Virus record (IMG/VR): IMGVR_UViG_3300027844_001828
Coordinates: 1-64,000 of that record
Strand: one strand, 5' to 3'
DNA: 64,000 nucleotides
From: a virus
Position 1 is the first letter of the stretch. Every line of letters starts with the position of its first letter. Positions 11,001-21,800 of this stretch are shown in pieces. Below the pieces are notes generated by a model. The model was not told where the DNA came from. It made no database searches and worked only from the letters and a program-made list of their open reading frames with translations. A program made the translations under genes and the position numbers.

Positions 11001-12235
11001 TAGAGAATCAAATTCTAAGCTCCGGTTCATTTTCAGTAGCTTACACAACGAATAATATCCCTTCTGGGTATACGTTAAGATACTCTATTGACTCAGGAAC
11101 GGGGATAGAATATTCAGGGTCGTCACCAATAGCTTTGACAGGGGTCGCATCAGGGTCTCATACGGTCAAGTTGTATTTGGCAGACTCTTTGAATGTTGAG
11201 TTGGCGGGTTCTGTGGCAAGTGCGACAGCAACCTTCGTCGTGGTCAGTAGGGCGAGTGTGAGTTTCAGTCTATATGTTGATAAAGGATCGGTAAAAGACA
11301 GTGACGGGAATGATGTCATTGAACAATCAATCTCTATTGATATCACAAAGATCAGACCCGCTAATATTTACGCCCCAATCGACATTAATATAGTCACAAG
11401 AGACGATGTTCAGGGAGACGCCTCTGAGTTTGATCTTTTGGTTGCGAAGTCTGGGACACCATCTAATCTTGATTATAAGGACACTTCATACAAGGACGGG
11501 CACAGCGTTGTTCAATTCACATCTCTTGGAATAGTGAGGTTGTCAGATAACACGGCAATAATCGCGGATACAAAAGATAATGCGAAAGCAAATCTTGGTT
11601 CCGCTCAAAAATATAGCGATACTGAGCTTTTCATAGCAGACCCATATGGCAAGAGAGCCGCTGTTATCAAACTTGATACAACTGAGATGACATCCTCTGT
11701 CCTTTGGCAGTATGATTCAGACAAGTTAGTTTCGGACTTTAACAGGATTCCAGACCCTTCTGCTGTAATTAATGTAAATACGGCCTCTCTCGCCTCGATT
11801 GAAGATTATCTTAGAAGAGACTCTGTCGTAACATGGTATAATAATACAAATGATACGGTCAGGATACTTTCTGGAACAACAACTTCCGCCCAATTTGATT
11901 TAGACCCCGATTTCGACTTGTTCGGAGACGAGTTTGATTCAGAAGAAATCCTTCCTGGAGAATTCTTCAGCCACAGGTTCATAAATTTTGGAACGTTCAA
12001 TTACTTTGTTCATCCATTTATACATGTAGGAAAGATTCACGTTATAAATACGTCCATAACGCCAGATGATAATTTTATCATCGCTGAGAATGATCCATCT
12101 GGGTCGTCTTATTTGAACAGGGTCATAAAAATAGACGCCTGGGGGAATATAGTTTGGAGTTTTGGAGAGTCGTTTGTTTCAACAATCAAGGGGGCGAAGC
12201 CGACTTCATCTGGTGAAATAATCATAACGGTGTAA
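8045..12235 (+). CDS. Giant tail fibre/adhesion protein with NHL-like repeats
   Basis: A 1396-residue virion protein. Residues 1-70 form a module ('ESYRWRVIDAQ', 'DGVISGW') that recurs at the start of the protein encoded at 15897. Shared blocks continue with 'DHRHIGG' followed by 'IDLETD', and 'LPKIDHITKLSHVG'. Around residues 715-745 'SFIVADTDNDRVLELDKSGN' is a classic NHL/propeller blade. Similar blades occur near 1195 ('ELFIADPYGKRAAVIKLD') and at the end ('NRVIKIDAWGNIVWSF'). Residues 880-1060 contain two Ig-like segments of the same type ('GLADGVHTITAVLIDS' and 'GVASGSHTVKLYLADS'). A role in host recognition is inferred. The ribosome binding site is weak. The stop is 3 bases before the next ATG. 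Confidence 0.6.
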   Translation: MAKYTEKYNFGYFEPGDTTETVGIESYRWRVIDAQMDALFNVLGDGVISGWDFVVNDFDEFVLSITPGSGHISNVAVESTDTETLTLPANTKSYIYAISSDESFYTKGVTFTASTNDSEGEGYLLLGFATTDEVGQSPAITEVNIDDRVYISFKQQILDLINDHRHIGGTENPSKIDLETDVQGFLRSDNIEDLDASFIATGTIDPDRLPKIDHITKLSHVGVLTHSQLDTFVQILSQTGARLMGDVSSTDLLKMILAVKHVYPTIDEFLINELAFIPGISAETLVDKVNTTAVVDYRTAAQGGLHTIKGTPASSTSTFTKKWETDTEFTDTTRDDTAVVGDSVKLVARENKVFVEDFQDISDWETITTDLSSISSSFSLDSVLSQTGTTSGKLDINNDGVEVALILRKTFGAQDWSSYDKLVFNLYSPSAEHGDIYFYIYDAASGSQDSYQIVLERNSPTINRDSLAVGWREIVVDISSYSRGSITTIGLYTATSTGWEINQPFSFNVDNMFLTSGNLFVDRGTCIFRYGNDFEYTFSTVRWDASVPENTFVRVRTKVSDSESMAGAVWSDFINTSGGSITLPSQTSYNYIDVEVTLEADSTLKLTPQLHALYLDSTVTSTDYSFEFDAKDDWDAGELYNIDTETNAGSITIDNIGDIGTYLYGKDGSLKQLNSDLTEKLSILGTTVPKSFVQLSAGTVAGFGQISSVISGLNDSFIVADTDNDRVLELDKSGNVIWGLMGTFIETPTNPYLAAETVDDDTATTADDTTDAEAVSAAFNPIGSYYNVDDSALYVMFDKYLENVYTSETFDPSGMFLKSGARRIYFDKTNFTFSVVGADSEHIGESASSTEFSGANVLKVVIPEADAVTLSGAAVTQDPYLTMVTPTLNKVVTSSTLAVEFKAYNVDIGLTDYGIRYQIDSLPNVDLRTGLTATITGLADGVHTITAVLIDSNGNELSAVGTSLVVKIYVETGVLTETVVSIQSPIENQILSSGSFSVAYTTNNIPSGYTLRYSIDSGTGIEYSGSSPIALTGVASGSHTVKLYLADSLNVELAGSVASATATFVVVSRASVSFSLYVDKGSVKDSDGNDVIEQSISIDITKIRPANIYAPIDINIVTRDDVQGDASEFDLLVAKSGTPSNLDYKDTSYKDGHSVVQFTSLGIVRLSDNTAIIADTKDNAKANLGSAQKYSDTELFIADPYGKRAAVIKLDTTEMTSSVLWQYDSDKLVSDFNRIPDPSAVINVNTASLASIEDYLRRDSVVTWYNNTNDTVRILSGTTTSAQFDLDPDFDLFGDEFDSEEILPGEFFSHRFINFGTFNYFVHPFIHVGKIHVINTSITPDDNFIIAENDPSGSSYLNRVIKIDAWGNIVWSFGESFVSTIKGAKPTSSGEIIITV

Positions 12236-12238
12236 GAG

Positions 12239-15200
12239 ATGTTAAAAAAGATACTATACAGCATAGCGAAAAAAAATGTCACAAGGAATTATATAGACAT
12301 TAGCTTGTCTTTCATCGACTCAAGCAGAATCTCTTTCTCGTTTTTCTATAGAATTAATGGATCGGGATCTTGGAACGATGACGCAATAATTGAAACAGTT
12401 GACTCGTCTATCATAAAAAGTAACATAGTAAGCAGTGCAGACCTTGATTCGGATGGGGAATGTGTGGTTAGATGGCATTATCGATTCAATGGTGTTTCTT
12501 ACTATGATGATGTCGAGATAGAAATCAGGCCAGAGCCATACGCAAACATCTTTTCCTACCACGATGACAAGTCTTCACAGGTAGAGCTTAATTCATATGG
12601 TGCTGGTGGATTATCATTATCATCTGGAAAGAGATTTTCAGGCCTTACCCATATTGTTGGGAACTCTCTCTATTTCAACGGATCATTAGTGACAAGCTCT
12701 TTGTCGAACCCATCATTTGTTGACGAATATAAGATTGGCGGATCTTACTACTTCATAGTTGCCGACACTGGAAACAACAGGGTTGTAGAAATAAATCAAA
12801 ATGGATCGTCGGTCATTGAAAAAATAGTAGTGGGAGAGACCCCAGTATATTGCACGATAAATAGAAGCAACGGAAACGTTCTTTATGTTGACAGCACTGG
12901 GGATAACATTATTGAGCTAAACTGGAGAAACCCGTCAACATGGTCCGTCTCTGGCGCGGCTGGCACGGTGGTGTGGGATTACAACACGTCCTTTCCGTCT
13001 AACGCTTTGACCAGCCCATTGTCAGCCACATATGGTGTAGGAGACAATGTTATAGTATCAGACACTGATATTGTTAAGATCGATAGGGACAAATCATCGA
13101 TTAGTAAGGTCGAAGGCCTGGGTTACAAGAGATCTATTGGTATAGAGTCCGAAAATAAGTATTCCCCAACCAACCTCTTTGTTTCGTTTGAGTTTGATGA
13201 AAACAGATACCTATCTCTTGAGAATACTGGCGAACTAATGCCATACCTTAATACGTCAGCGACACACACGACATATAATCGTGAATTGAAGAATGATTCA
13301 GCCTTCTCTGTTCATCGCGGGTTAGAGAATGATCTTCTTTACCCAATAGTTCCAGCCATAAGTGACGAGATCAACGTAACAATAACTTCGTTGAATGGAG
13401 ATGCGCTATCTTCGTCAATGAACAACGCTTATATTACGTTTGGAAGAGTTGATCTTCCGTTAAAGAGAGTCTCTGGGGACAAGGCAAGGGGAAATATATA
13501 TAAAGAGAGATTGTTATGGGGGGTTTCAGAGGCCTACAACAGAGGTGTTGGAACTCAGACTTTTGTTTGCACGACTGGGCAGCAAATTAATTTCAAGTTG
13601 TCTTATAGCGGAACCAAGATTGGATACGCCTTGAGCGGAATAGGAGCAGATCCTGTTTACGTGTCAGAGGCCGTGACGGTAACGATGACAGAATTAATAT
13701 CTGGGGTCTCTACGGAGGTCTATTCCAACATTTCATTATCAGCCGATGATACTTTCTCATTTGTGGCAGATGAGGCGTCGGCAAGTAGCTATACAAAGTC
13801 ATCTTCTATTGGCGCACATGCCATTTACTCAATGAGTATATCTGTAACAGAATCATATTACAAAGATAGTGATTTCGGAACGGTAAGTTCTCATGATCCG
13901 AGAACTTATGAATATAATTCGTTGATCTATTCATTCTGGTGGAGGCAAATACTGAAAGAGGCGAACGCTTCAGAGTCTCCAGTGTCTGACTACGGGTTTG
14001 ATTTAGAAGACTATTCCGAAACTCCAGCGGCGTTTTTCGGGGCATGGACATCATATCCAGATTTCTACAGAGTTGTTGGTGGAACAACATTAACATTATC
14101 AAACGCCCAGAAAGAGAAGATTATAAGAGACAATGCACTCGCTCTTCTATCGTACAAAGTGTCAGTGTTACCCGGAGATTCGGCCTTTGCAAAATCATTT
14201 GGCCTAAATCCAGTGAGTTATGTTGATCCAGTGATAGAAGACGTTACCCATCTTCATAGGGCGGATTTGTCTTCAAGAACAATCTCTCAAGATTTACCAG
14301 GTCTCGACGCTCAATATCAAATGACGAATGTATTTGAGGAAGAACCGACAATATCTGGTACGTTTAATCAATTTGTCAGGAGTCCAGCACGTTCGCTATT
14401 CGCGAATAGCGAACGCTTCCATGATTGTTGGGGAGAAAATGGCATGGAGACGCTTCCATATTGGGGAACCGTATCTGCCGTTAGAGTAACAATCCCAGAA
14501 AGTAGAAAGAGAATTTCAATCTCGATAGACAAACCCACATTATTTGTGGACACAATATCTCTAACTGGAGAAAGCTCTAACAGTGACAAAATTGGCGTGG
14601 ATGATCAAAGTCTTAAGGCATCCTTTACCACTATAAGCAGCCCAGATAAAGTCGTTATGGGCGTTTCTGTTGATGGGGGTCCCTACTCCACTTATACAGA
14701 CCCCTCTGGGACAGTCAGGGATTATATTTTTGATTCACCTCAGACAATAACTTCCCAGTCGATGGTTGAGGCTTTTATTGAGTTAACCGACACCGATGGT
14801 AAATCATACATTTTCTATGCGACCAAAAAGGTTTTTTCTGAAGAGAGAGTGTCCGCAATTGATGGTATTAGAGTCGAGGTGGATAAAAAGGGCAAGAGAT
14901 TAGTTGTAAATTACGATTTGACAACGAAATATGACTGGGTTCCGTACTCAATAGCGATGTCTGTTGACTCTGGATCTGGATACGTCGATATGGTAGACAG
15001 CATAAGTGGAGACTTTGGCTCCGTCGTTTCCGGCCTGAACAGGACGATAATATTGAATTATGGTCAAGTATTCACGGCAACGGTCCAAAAAGAGAGAATG
15101 AAGCTTAAACTTGATCTAACGTCATTGGTAACAGCGGAGTCGGCAGGCAGTGAGGGTTCTCATTTTTCTGTGAGAACAGAGGATCTATGGGATGATATAG

Positions 15201-15790
15201 TAACTGAAGAGGTGGCGGTTTTCCCAACTGACGATGATGATCCAGCGAGGCCGGAGAAAATAGTATCGACCGACAAGGTTTACGATATTGACTTGTTTTA
15301 CAAGAGTGATGTTGCAATTATTCCATCGGTAGTTGGGTTTTCTTTATCTTCAAGCTCGTCAAGCAAGAGTTCGTCTTCTTGCAGTTCCTATAGTTGCTCA
15401 AGCAGTTGCTCAAGGAGTTTCGGTTCAAGTTCAAGTTGTTCCTCGTCATCAGATATAGGCGTTGTACCAGCGGCATATAATGTTGAGTTCTCAGGGGACG
15501 CGACAGTGAATGGATATTATTGTTGGAGCGGAATGTATAATGGTAAGAATGAGTTTAAGAGACAGGACTCTGCGAAATGGATAAGATATATTGGCGGACC
15601 AATATATTTCTGGGGAATTGTAGACGCTATAGACACTTCTTACTATTTAAGTGAGGATGATTTAGTCTTACCCCCATTAGATACCTGGCAAGTGGGTGTA
15701 CTTGGCACGTTTCCTCCACCACTATTAACCGCAGCAACATGCTCAAGTAGCTCGTCTTCAAGCTCATCAAGTGGCGATGTTTGGCTTTGA
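12239..15790 (+). CDS. Giant tail protein with propeller and Ser/Cys-rich linkers
   Basis: A 1183-residue protein. An N-terminal beta domain is followed at about 165-215 by an NHL-like blade ('YYFIVADTGNNRVVEINQNG') and a second ('NGNVLYVDSTGDNIIELNW'). The middle part is unrecognised. Near residues 1037-1071 lies a tract made almost only of Ser with regularly placed Cys. Then comes a compact domain of about 90 residues with aromatic residues ('NGYYCWSGMYNGKNEF'), and the protein ends with CS(10)GDVWL. The Ser tracts use TCN and AGY codons mixed, so they are kept for the protein and not by DNA slippage. A linker-plus-binding-domain role is inferred. A perfect 26-bp palindrome lies inside the gene at 14390. 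Confidence 0.6.
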   Translation: MLKKILYSIAKKNVTRNYIDISLSFIDSSRISFSFFYRINGSGSWNDDAIIETVDSSIIKSNIVSSADLDSDGECVVRWHYRFNGVSYYDDVEIEIRPEPYANIFSYHDDKSSQVELNSYGAGGLSLSSGKRFSGLTHIVGNSLYFNGSLVTSSLSNPSFVDEYKIGGSYYFIVADTGNNRVVEINQNGSSVIEKIVVGETPVYCTINRSNGNVLYVDSTGDNIIELNWRNPSTWSVSGAAGTVVWDYNTSFPSNALTSPLSATYGVGDNVIVSDTDIVKIDRDKSSISKVEGLGYKRSIGIESENKYSPTNLFVSFEFDENRYLSLENTGELMPYLNTSATHTTYNRELKNDSAFSVHRGLENDLLYPIVPAISDEINVTITSLNGDALSSSMNNAYITFGRVDLPLKRVSGDKARGNIYKERLLWGVSEAYNRGVGTQTFVCTTGQQINFKLSYSGTKIGYALSGIGADPVYVSEAVTVTMTELISGVSTEVYSNISLSADDTFSFVADEASASSYTKSSSIGAHAIYSMSISVTESYYKDSDFGTVSSHDPRTYEYNSLIYSFWWRQILKEANASESPVSDYGFDLEDYSETPAAFFGAWTSYPDFYRVVGGTTLTLSNAQKEKIIRDNALALLSYKVSVLPGDSAFAKSFGLNPVSYVDPVIEDVTHLHRADLSSRTISQDLPGLDAQYQMTNVFEEEPTISGTFNQFVRSPARSLFANSERFHDCWGENGMETLPYWGTVSAVRVTIPESRKRISISIDKPTLFVDTISLTGESSNSDKIGVDDQSLKASFTTISSPDKVVMGVSVDGGPYSTYTDPSGTVRDYIFDSPQTITSQSMVEAFIELTDTDGKSYIFYATKKVFSEERVSAIDGIRVEVDKKGKRLVVNYDLTTKYDWVPYSIAMSVDSGSGYVDMVDSISGDFGSVVSGLNRTIILNYGQVFTATVQKERMKLKLDLTSLVTAESAGSEGSHFSVRTEDLWDDIVTEEVAVFPTDDDDPARPEKIVSTDKVYDIDLFYKSDVAIIPSVVGFSLSSSSSSKSSSSCSSYSCSSSCSRSFGSSSSCSSSSDIGVVPAAYNVEFSGDATVNGYYCWSGMYNGKNEFKRQDSAKWIRYIGGPIYFWGIVDAIDTSYYLSEDDLVLPPLDTWQVGVLGTFPPPLLTAATCSSSSSSSSSSGDVWL
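14390..14415. repeat. Perfect 26-bp palindrome inside a tail gene
   Basis: The half-site CGTTCGCTATTCG is followed directly by its exact reverse complement with no spacer. It lies within the coding frame and encodes RSLFANSER, and because it is a palindrome the same peptide is readable on the other strand. No T-run follows, so it is not a simple terminator. Function unknown; it could be a protein-binding site or a cruciform. Confidence 0.9.
15347..15451 (+). repeat. Ser/Cys-rich low-complexity tract
   Basis: About 35 codons that are almost all Ser with interspersed Cys and a few Lys, Tyr, Arg, Phe and Gly. The Ser codons are mixed (TCA, TCG, TCT, AGC, AGT). A second pure run of ten Ser codons lies at 15743-15772, after a Cys, close to the stop. 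It looks like a flexible or disulphide-linked spacer around the C-terminal domain. Confidence 0.85.
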
Positions 15791-15896
15791 CTCGTCCCAT
15801 CTCGCCCTTATGTAGTTAATTTACAATAGTTCTTCAGAAGGTGTTTTCATATAAGTTTTTGAAAATACTTCATGAATAATACACAGGTGTTTTTAG
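15791..15896 (+). promoter_or_regulatory. 106-bp gap before a giant tail gene; possible late promoter
   Basis: This is the longest gap in the window. It is AT-rich, has no tRNA fold and no hairpin with a T-run. It contains TTGAAAATA at 15859-15867, a 9-mer that also occurs in the gap before the gene at 63414 (63364-63372). I see no well-spaced sigma-70 promoter. A late promoter read by the phage sigma factor is a guess. AGGTG about 5 bases before the ATG could act as the ribosome binding site. Confidence 0.3.
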
Positions 15897-18800
15897 ATGG
15901 CTTTCGAATCGTTACTTACTATAAGATTAAACCTCCCCTATTTTGGAGACGCATACAGGTACAGCGGCGAAGCTGACAGACAAAGATTTCTCTACCTTGA
16001 TTACAACTTAGAATCATACGTCGGGGTTATTGGAGTTGGGCTGATTAGTGGATGGACAATAACGGACGCTGGCGGCTTAAACATAACAATTGGGGCTGGG
16101 ACAGCTATATTAAGAGATTTCTTCTCTGAGAGCCCATTCACGGTCAAAGAGAGGTCAACAGTGCTGCCCGGTGACACTGTAGTCAGCTTGGGATACTATG
16201 TGGATATAGTTGAACCCGCCGAAGATGATAATGATTATGATGCCGATCTTGGACAATTCCCACCTTCTGTTTCAGATACGACTACATATTACGACAAGAT
16301 TTTGTATAGCTCTCCGTTAACAATGGCTGATGATAGCGACAATTATGTATACATCTACAGAAATTCAAATGAGTCTCAGGACGACCCGTATCATGAGCCG
16401 GACAATTCTTTGCCAATTATTGAGACTGCGTCAAATGAAAATCCAATCCATACAGCGGTCGCTTTTGGAATAACGTCATCTAAGAAACTTGCCCAGACAA
16501 GCGGTAGAGAATTTATTGGTAAGATTGTCACAAGAAGTGGTGATATCACTGAGATAGACGTTTCTGATGTGACAACTTTACAGGGTCTTGCTGGCCCAAT
16601 TCTTGCTTTTGGAGAATCTGCGGTCAATACACACAATCATGGTGGGTCTGGGACTTATGATCCAGAGGCCATACATCTAAGGACTGATTTGAGGAAGACT
16701 TTCCTACAATCCGTAAATGATGCGGAGGCCGTGTATAGGATCATGTATTCTGATCCGACATCAATCACAAATGGACACAAGCACAGATTTATGGTTGATT
16801 CAAGCGGGAATGGCTTCACTGTTGATAACATTGGCGGGACCGACACTCATTATCATGAAATATTAGAGTATGCAGTATTGAGCGCGGTACTTGGAGACGA
16901 TTTAGTTGACGATCACGGACACACCTTACCGGTAACTGCCACGTCAACAGACCCATGGGTAACGGCTGGTGATTTTGTCATCAATATTAATGACATCCCA
17001 TATACAGGATCTAATGCTACGGTAGACCCATCTGAGAAAACAATTACGTTTACAGAAGATGTCACCGTTACCAAAAGGAAATACTCGATCAACAAAACGT
17101 TTGATGACGGATCAACATATGATTTCGAATCGAACGAGAATGGCGTGTTCAGATTCTTGCTCAGAGCATCTCTCGATTATTACTCAAAGAACGCGGATGA
17201 AATTCATACTGACACAAAAACCCCTTTGATTTTCCCAGACCCAACAACTCCAGTGTCAACACTTGCGGACCAAAGTGTTGTCGCAGAGCAAAGATTAGTT
17301 GCCGCCGGAGACACATTCAAGTTCACGGGCGTAGTTGCACCAGACCCTGTCACTGTTATATTGGTAGAGCCAGGTTCGATAGACGAAGTGACGATTGAAA
17401 TAACTTCAAACTCAGAAGTTACGGGGAAATTGAAAGCCCAGAATGTTTTATACTTGCCAGCTGAGAAATTTGTCACTGGGACCTTTGACATTGGCAGAAT
17501 CCCAATACTAAGTCATGTCGGAAGACTTCTTGAGGAATGTAAGTTCGCGGCTGAAAGGGGTATATCTCAAGATGGATACACCTACACAGTAGACAACGTA
17601 TTACCATGGGGAAATTCCAAAGTTGTATATTCCAGCCATGTACAAACAAATGGAGACACGATCCTTGGAACTTCAGACGGGTTGTATTTCTACCCGGCTT
17701 CGGGTTCGTATTTATTCGTTGTTAACGGAGAGAAAATCCATAGGGCTTATGGTGATCTAAAAATGATGTTAGTATCAGCGGTCAATGACTACAATGCGAA
17801 AACTGGATCGACGATGGTGGTTAAAGACGCAACATTTGACCCTCAGATAACATCAGCAGAAAACGCTCTTACAAAAGTGGGGACATATTACAGGCTGAAT
17901 GGAGATTATCAAGTAATAGATGACAATGTAGTTTATGATATTGTTGATGTGTTTTATATTGATGGGTATAAGGTCCCAACATTTGGGGATGAAGAAAAGA
18001 GGCTTCAGTCAGAGATACTTGATGTGGAAGAGATAGTCTCTGTTGACCCAGACGACGCCACCAAGTTTTTGGTGAAGAACGATTTTAACAAGTCTGTCAT
18101 TAATCAAATAATCGTAGAGTCAGACATCACCGATACGTATGGCGGATTGAATCAAGTGTTTTTCACTTTTGCATCAGACTTCTTTACCAAGAGCATAGAT
18201 ATTGATAAGAATTGGGGTTTGATATATCAGTCTGGAACAATGGGGTATATCAAGGGTGTCGAAAGGACCTTCGAGGGATTCTACGTTGTTTATTCAACAA
18301 ACGGATTGTATATTTGTAAAAGCACAACCGCTTCAGAATATCGCGAGGCCGAGTTGCCATCGTTTTATTCCGACGTTATTGCAATGTCATTTGGGTTTGA
18401 TGATCTCTTGTTGATTTCTTACAAGGGCGGAGATTCATACACGACAGATTATGGAACAACATGGACGGATATGACGATATCCAACAACGATATTGAAAAA
18501 TTCATGTTTGACCCAACTAATGACACTACTTCAACAGTTAGTTCCCATTATCACGGTATGGATATAAATTTCAAGGGAACCGGTGCTACAAGTGGAATGT
18601 TTGACGCCTCAGATGCGCCAATCTCAGAGACACATACGCATACTGTAACTGTCGGGTCATTATCGACAGACAGCGGTCATACGCACATTGGTGAAAGAGA
18701 GTTTTATGCCGTAGACACGAAAGGCTCTATTTATAAATCAAGTGATTTAACAACCTGGGTAAAATTTGCAGACACGCCGACAGTATTTGGCCAGGTCGGG

Positions 18801-21800
18801 ATCTCATTTGTCGGATTTGGTAAATTGTTCTTTAGCACAGCGGAAGGTATTGTGTCCACGGTGAACGGAACGACATGGACAAAGCTTGTCGGATTTGATT
18901 CCCTTATCCATTCTTCTCAGTGGAGCGACGACAAGGAGACGATGTATCTTGGCGGAGTTAATGAGTTTTACTCTTATGACGGAACAACAGTGACCAAGGT
19001 CAAAACGCTTGAGGGTAATAATCCAGTGTCAGTACATGTTGATGATTCCAAGAAGATATTTGGATTTACTTTTACCAACAAATCGAATAAGGTCGATTTC
19101 AAAAACGACGACAAAACAAATAGCACGGTAGACTTGTACTATGACTTCAGTAGTTGCAACGCTGTTGGTGGCGCATGGACCGCTGGGGTTCCATATGACT
19201 TATATGTGAATGAAAGACTGATCCAATCCACTCGTGAGAGTTTAACGCTTGTGGGGTCAAACAAAGTAACCGTAAGCAATTTGGGACAGATTGATTTTAA
19301 CGCAACATCTCCACTTGCAGCTGAGATTGAGTATGGTGCCTCTTACATTGATGTTGATGACGGGGACAACTTCCCATCGTCTGGGATTGTTAGAGTGTCA
19401 TGGTCAAGTAGCTTGTCGTTCTTTTTGAAATTCTCATCTAAGACCGACAATAGATTATTTTTGACGGGACCCTCAATAAATTCTATAACTCCAAGCGATA
19501 GTTTGATCGTTACAGTGGATCTTGTAGGATCAATTGGTGACGATGACGATGTTCTTATAACAATTTATGAGGGCCGATTAACCAACGTCGGTGAAAACAC
19601 CCATGAAGAGATAGAGAATGATTTATCCACAAAAAATATTGGGTCCTCGAAATCATTTTCAGATGTTTTCTTATCAAACGTTGCACATTTGACGGTCGCT
19701 ATAAGAGCGGCTATCTCTGGAGTCGGAGATGACTATAAGAATTATTTCTTATCGCTGTTCGATTATAACGACACGCCGGGAGACCCAGACAATATTGATA
19801 GATTTATTGATAGGGTATCCAGCGATTTCTACAGTCAAGTTATTTACTCGAATGCGTTTACGCCTAATGTGGCGTTAACAATAAACAGGATAGTATTTGG
19901 CTTTGGTTCTTTCCCAAATACAATGCTCATTGCCACAAACATTGGACTTTTCGCCTCCAAGACGAACTTAGGATTAGAAGCAAACTGGTTCAGAATAAAT
20001 GTTTCATCATCAGAAGTCGCTTACGATGTTCTCCAAACAAGAACTGGAGAGGTTTTTGTTTGCACAGAATTAGGTATGTATCAGAATGATAATGTAGACC
20101 TTGATTCATGGACTCTTCTTGAAGAGGAAAAGCTCGGTGGAATACCAACGAAGATTGTTCCCAGATGGGGAACAATCAACGCTTACAACAACGACAGCCA
20201 ATATTGGTGGCAGGGTTGGACCGGAGTTTCCCACAGTAATCAAGATTTGATAAATTCATTGATTATATCAGGCGTCGGGTTTATGAGTGTTAGTGATGAT
20301 TATGGACTGACTTGGCAAAAGGGGATTCTGTTGGATGCTTCTGGATCTGTTGTCGATTCCAACTTCACCACAACAGACACTGAGATATTGCATAGCGGGT
20401 CAATCCTTTTCGGTCTCAGAGATGTTACGAATGACGCCTCCAAGGTCATGTATTCGACTGGCAACGGATCTGTTTCAAGAGAGAGACTTGGATTGTCAAA
20501 ATACACAGCAACCGTGAGCGAATATAGCATCACTTCGGACAGCAACGTAAATCTTTCTGTGGCGTATAGTGGAGACATTCCACCGACAGGTAGGCTAAGG
20601 GGTCTTAACCTTTCTGTTAACGCCAACAATTTCGATGTGATAGACAACTCTACTGGATCGCTTCTTGTATTTGGAACGTCGATAATAGATTCTCTGTTGG
20701 GTGACGATTTAATTTCAGTCTCTCCACCCGTTTTTAATTCTATATCAGAATTCCCAGAAGGGCAAGTGGCATTCGGGACATCTAATGGTGTTCTTACAGA
20801 CAGGGGTGTATTATTATCAGCTGACGAATCGTCTTCTGGCCTTGTGAAGAAGGTTGGGAATAGAGGCGTGGTTTCCTCTCTAAATATAAATGGAGAGTTA
20901 AAATCTGTCGTGTTCTCCACGGGAACAAAAGCATTGTTGTCATTAGAGTTAAACATGATTGTTAAGCAGAATGAAATCCAGGGGCAGCTGATAAAGATTG
21001 AAGGATTCACAGACATGACCGTGTCGAGTAATGAGTCCACAAGCGTAAACAATTTAACATCGGTTCTTGTGGAACACAGTATAGAGGCAATCCCAACCGG
21101 GGTTCCGATAACTGTCGTTGGAGAAAGCAACCGACTGTACGTCACATTTGATTCATTGGTAAGAGACGGCGATGTGACTAATGGGAAGTTATACATTAAA
21201 CCAGCAGACACGAGTTCAACTCCGGCAAAATCAATCCTTCATGAGTTTTCAATAGTCGGGAATGGGGAAGGGTATGTTGATATTGTCCAATCTGATGAGT
21301 TAGAATTGGTTTGGGAAAATGAATTTTACTCAGGGCTTGTAATATTTTGTACACAGCCAGACGATACTGTCCCGTTGTTCGTAGAATTTTCAAAGAAGCC
21401 ATTGCCAGGATCATTAAAGGGCAGCGCTATAAAATTTAGAGAGATCTCCGAAAATATAGATTCGGTAGAATTCAAAATCGTTGACAACACTGAGATTGCG
21501 GTCTACGTTCAAGACTCTGCACAGGCTTTGTTCACTTCAATCTCTGGCTCCAGTTTATCTGATAGTTTCTTGACCTATAGTCTTGTTTTTGACGGGGGTG
21601 ATTTCACTATTGAAACCGTAGGATTTGAGTCGGATGAGAAATTCAATTCGAGATCAACGTCTAAAGAGACGGATCACTTCCACACCACAAACCTTTATGG
21701 AAAGGAGATAGATGGTAAGATAGACACTTTTGGTGATACAACATCTACATACGTGGATTTGAACGTCACATCGGCAGGAATCGGCGAAGAGCCGTTCCTT

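Noticed and set aside
15347-15772. Ser codon repeats looking like a direct-repeat array.
   Set aside because: The units are irregular and coding; there are no spacers as in CRISPR.
15791-15896. Possible tRNA in the largest gap.
   Set aside because: No acceptor stem, anticodon loop or T-loop motif can be drawn.
20300-21211. A long open frame of 303 codons on the minus strand.
   Set aside because: It lies opposite a clearly coding + strand gene with recognisable repeats, has no ribosome binding site and no known motif; the base bias of the + strand gene keeps it open.
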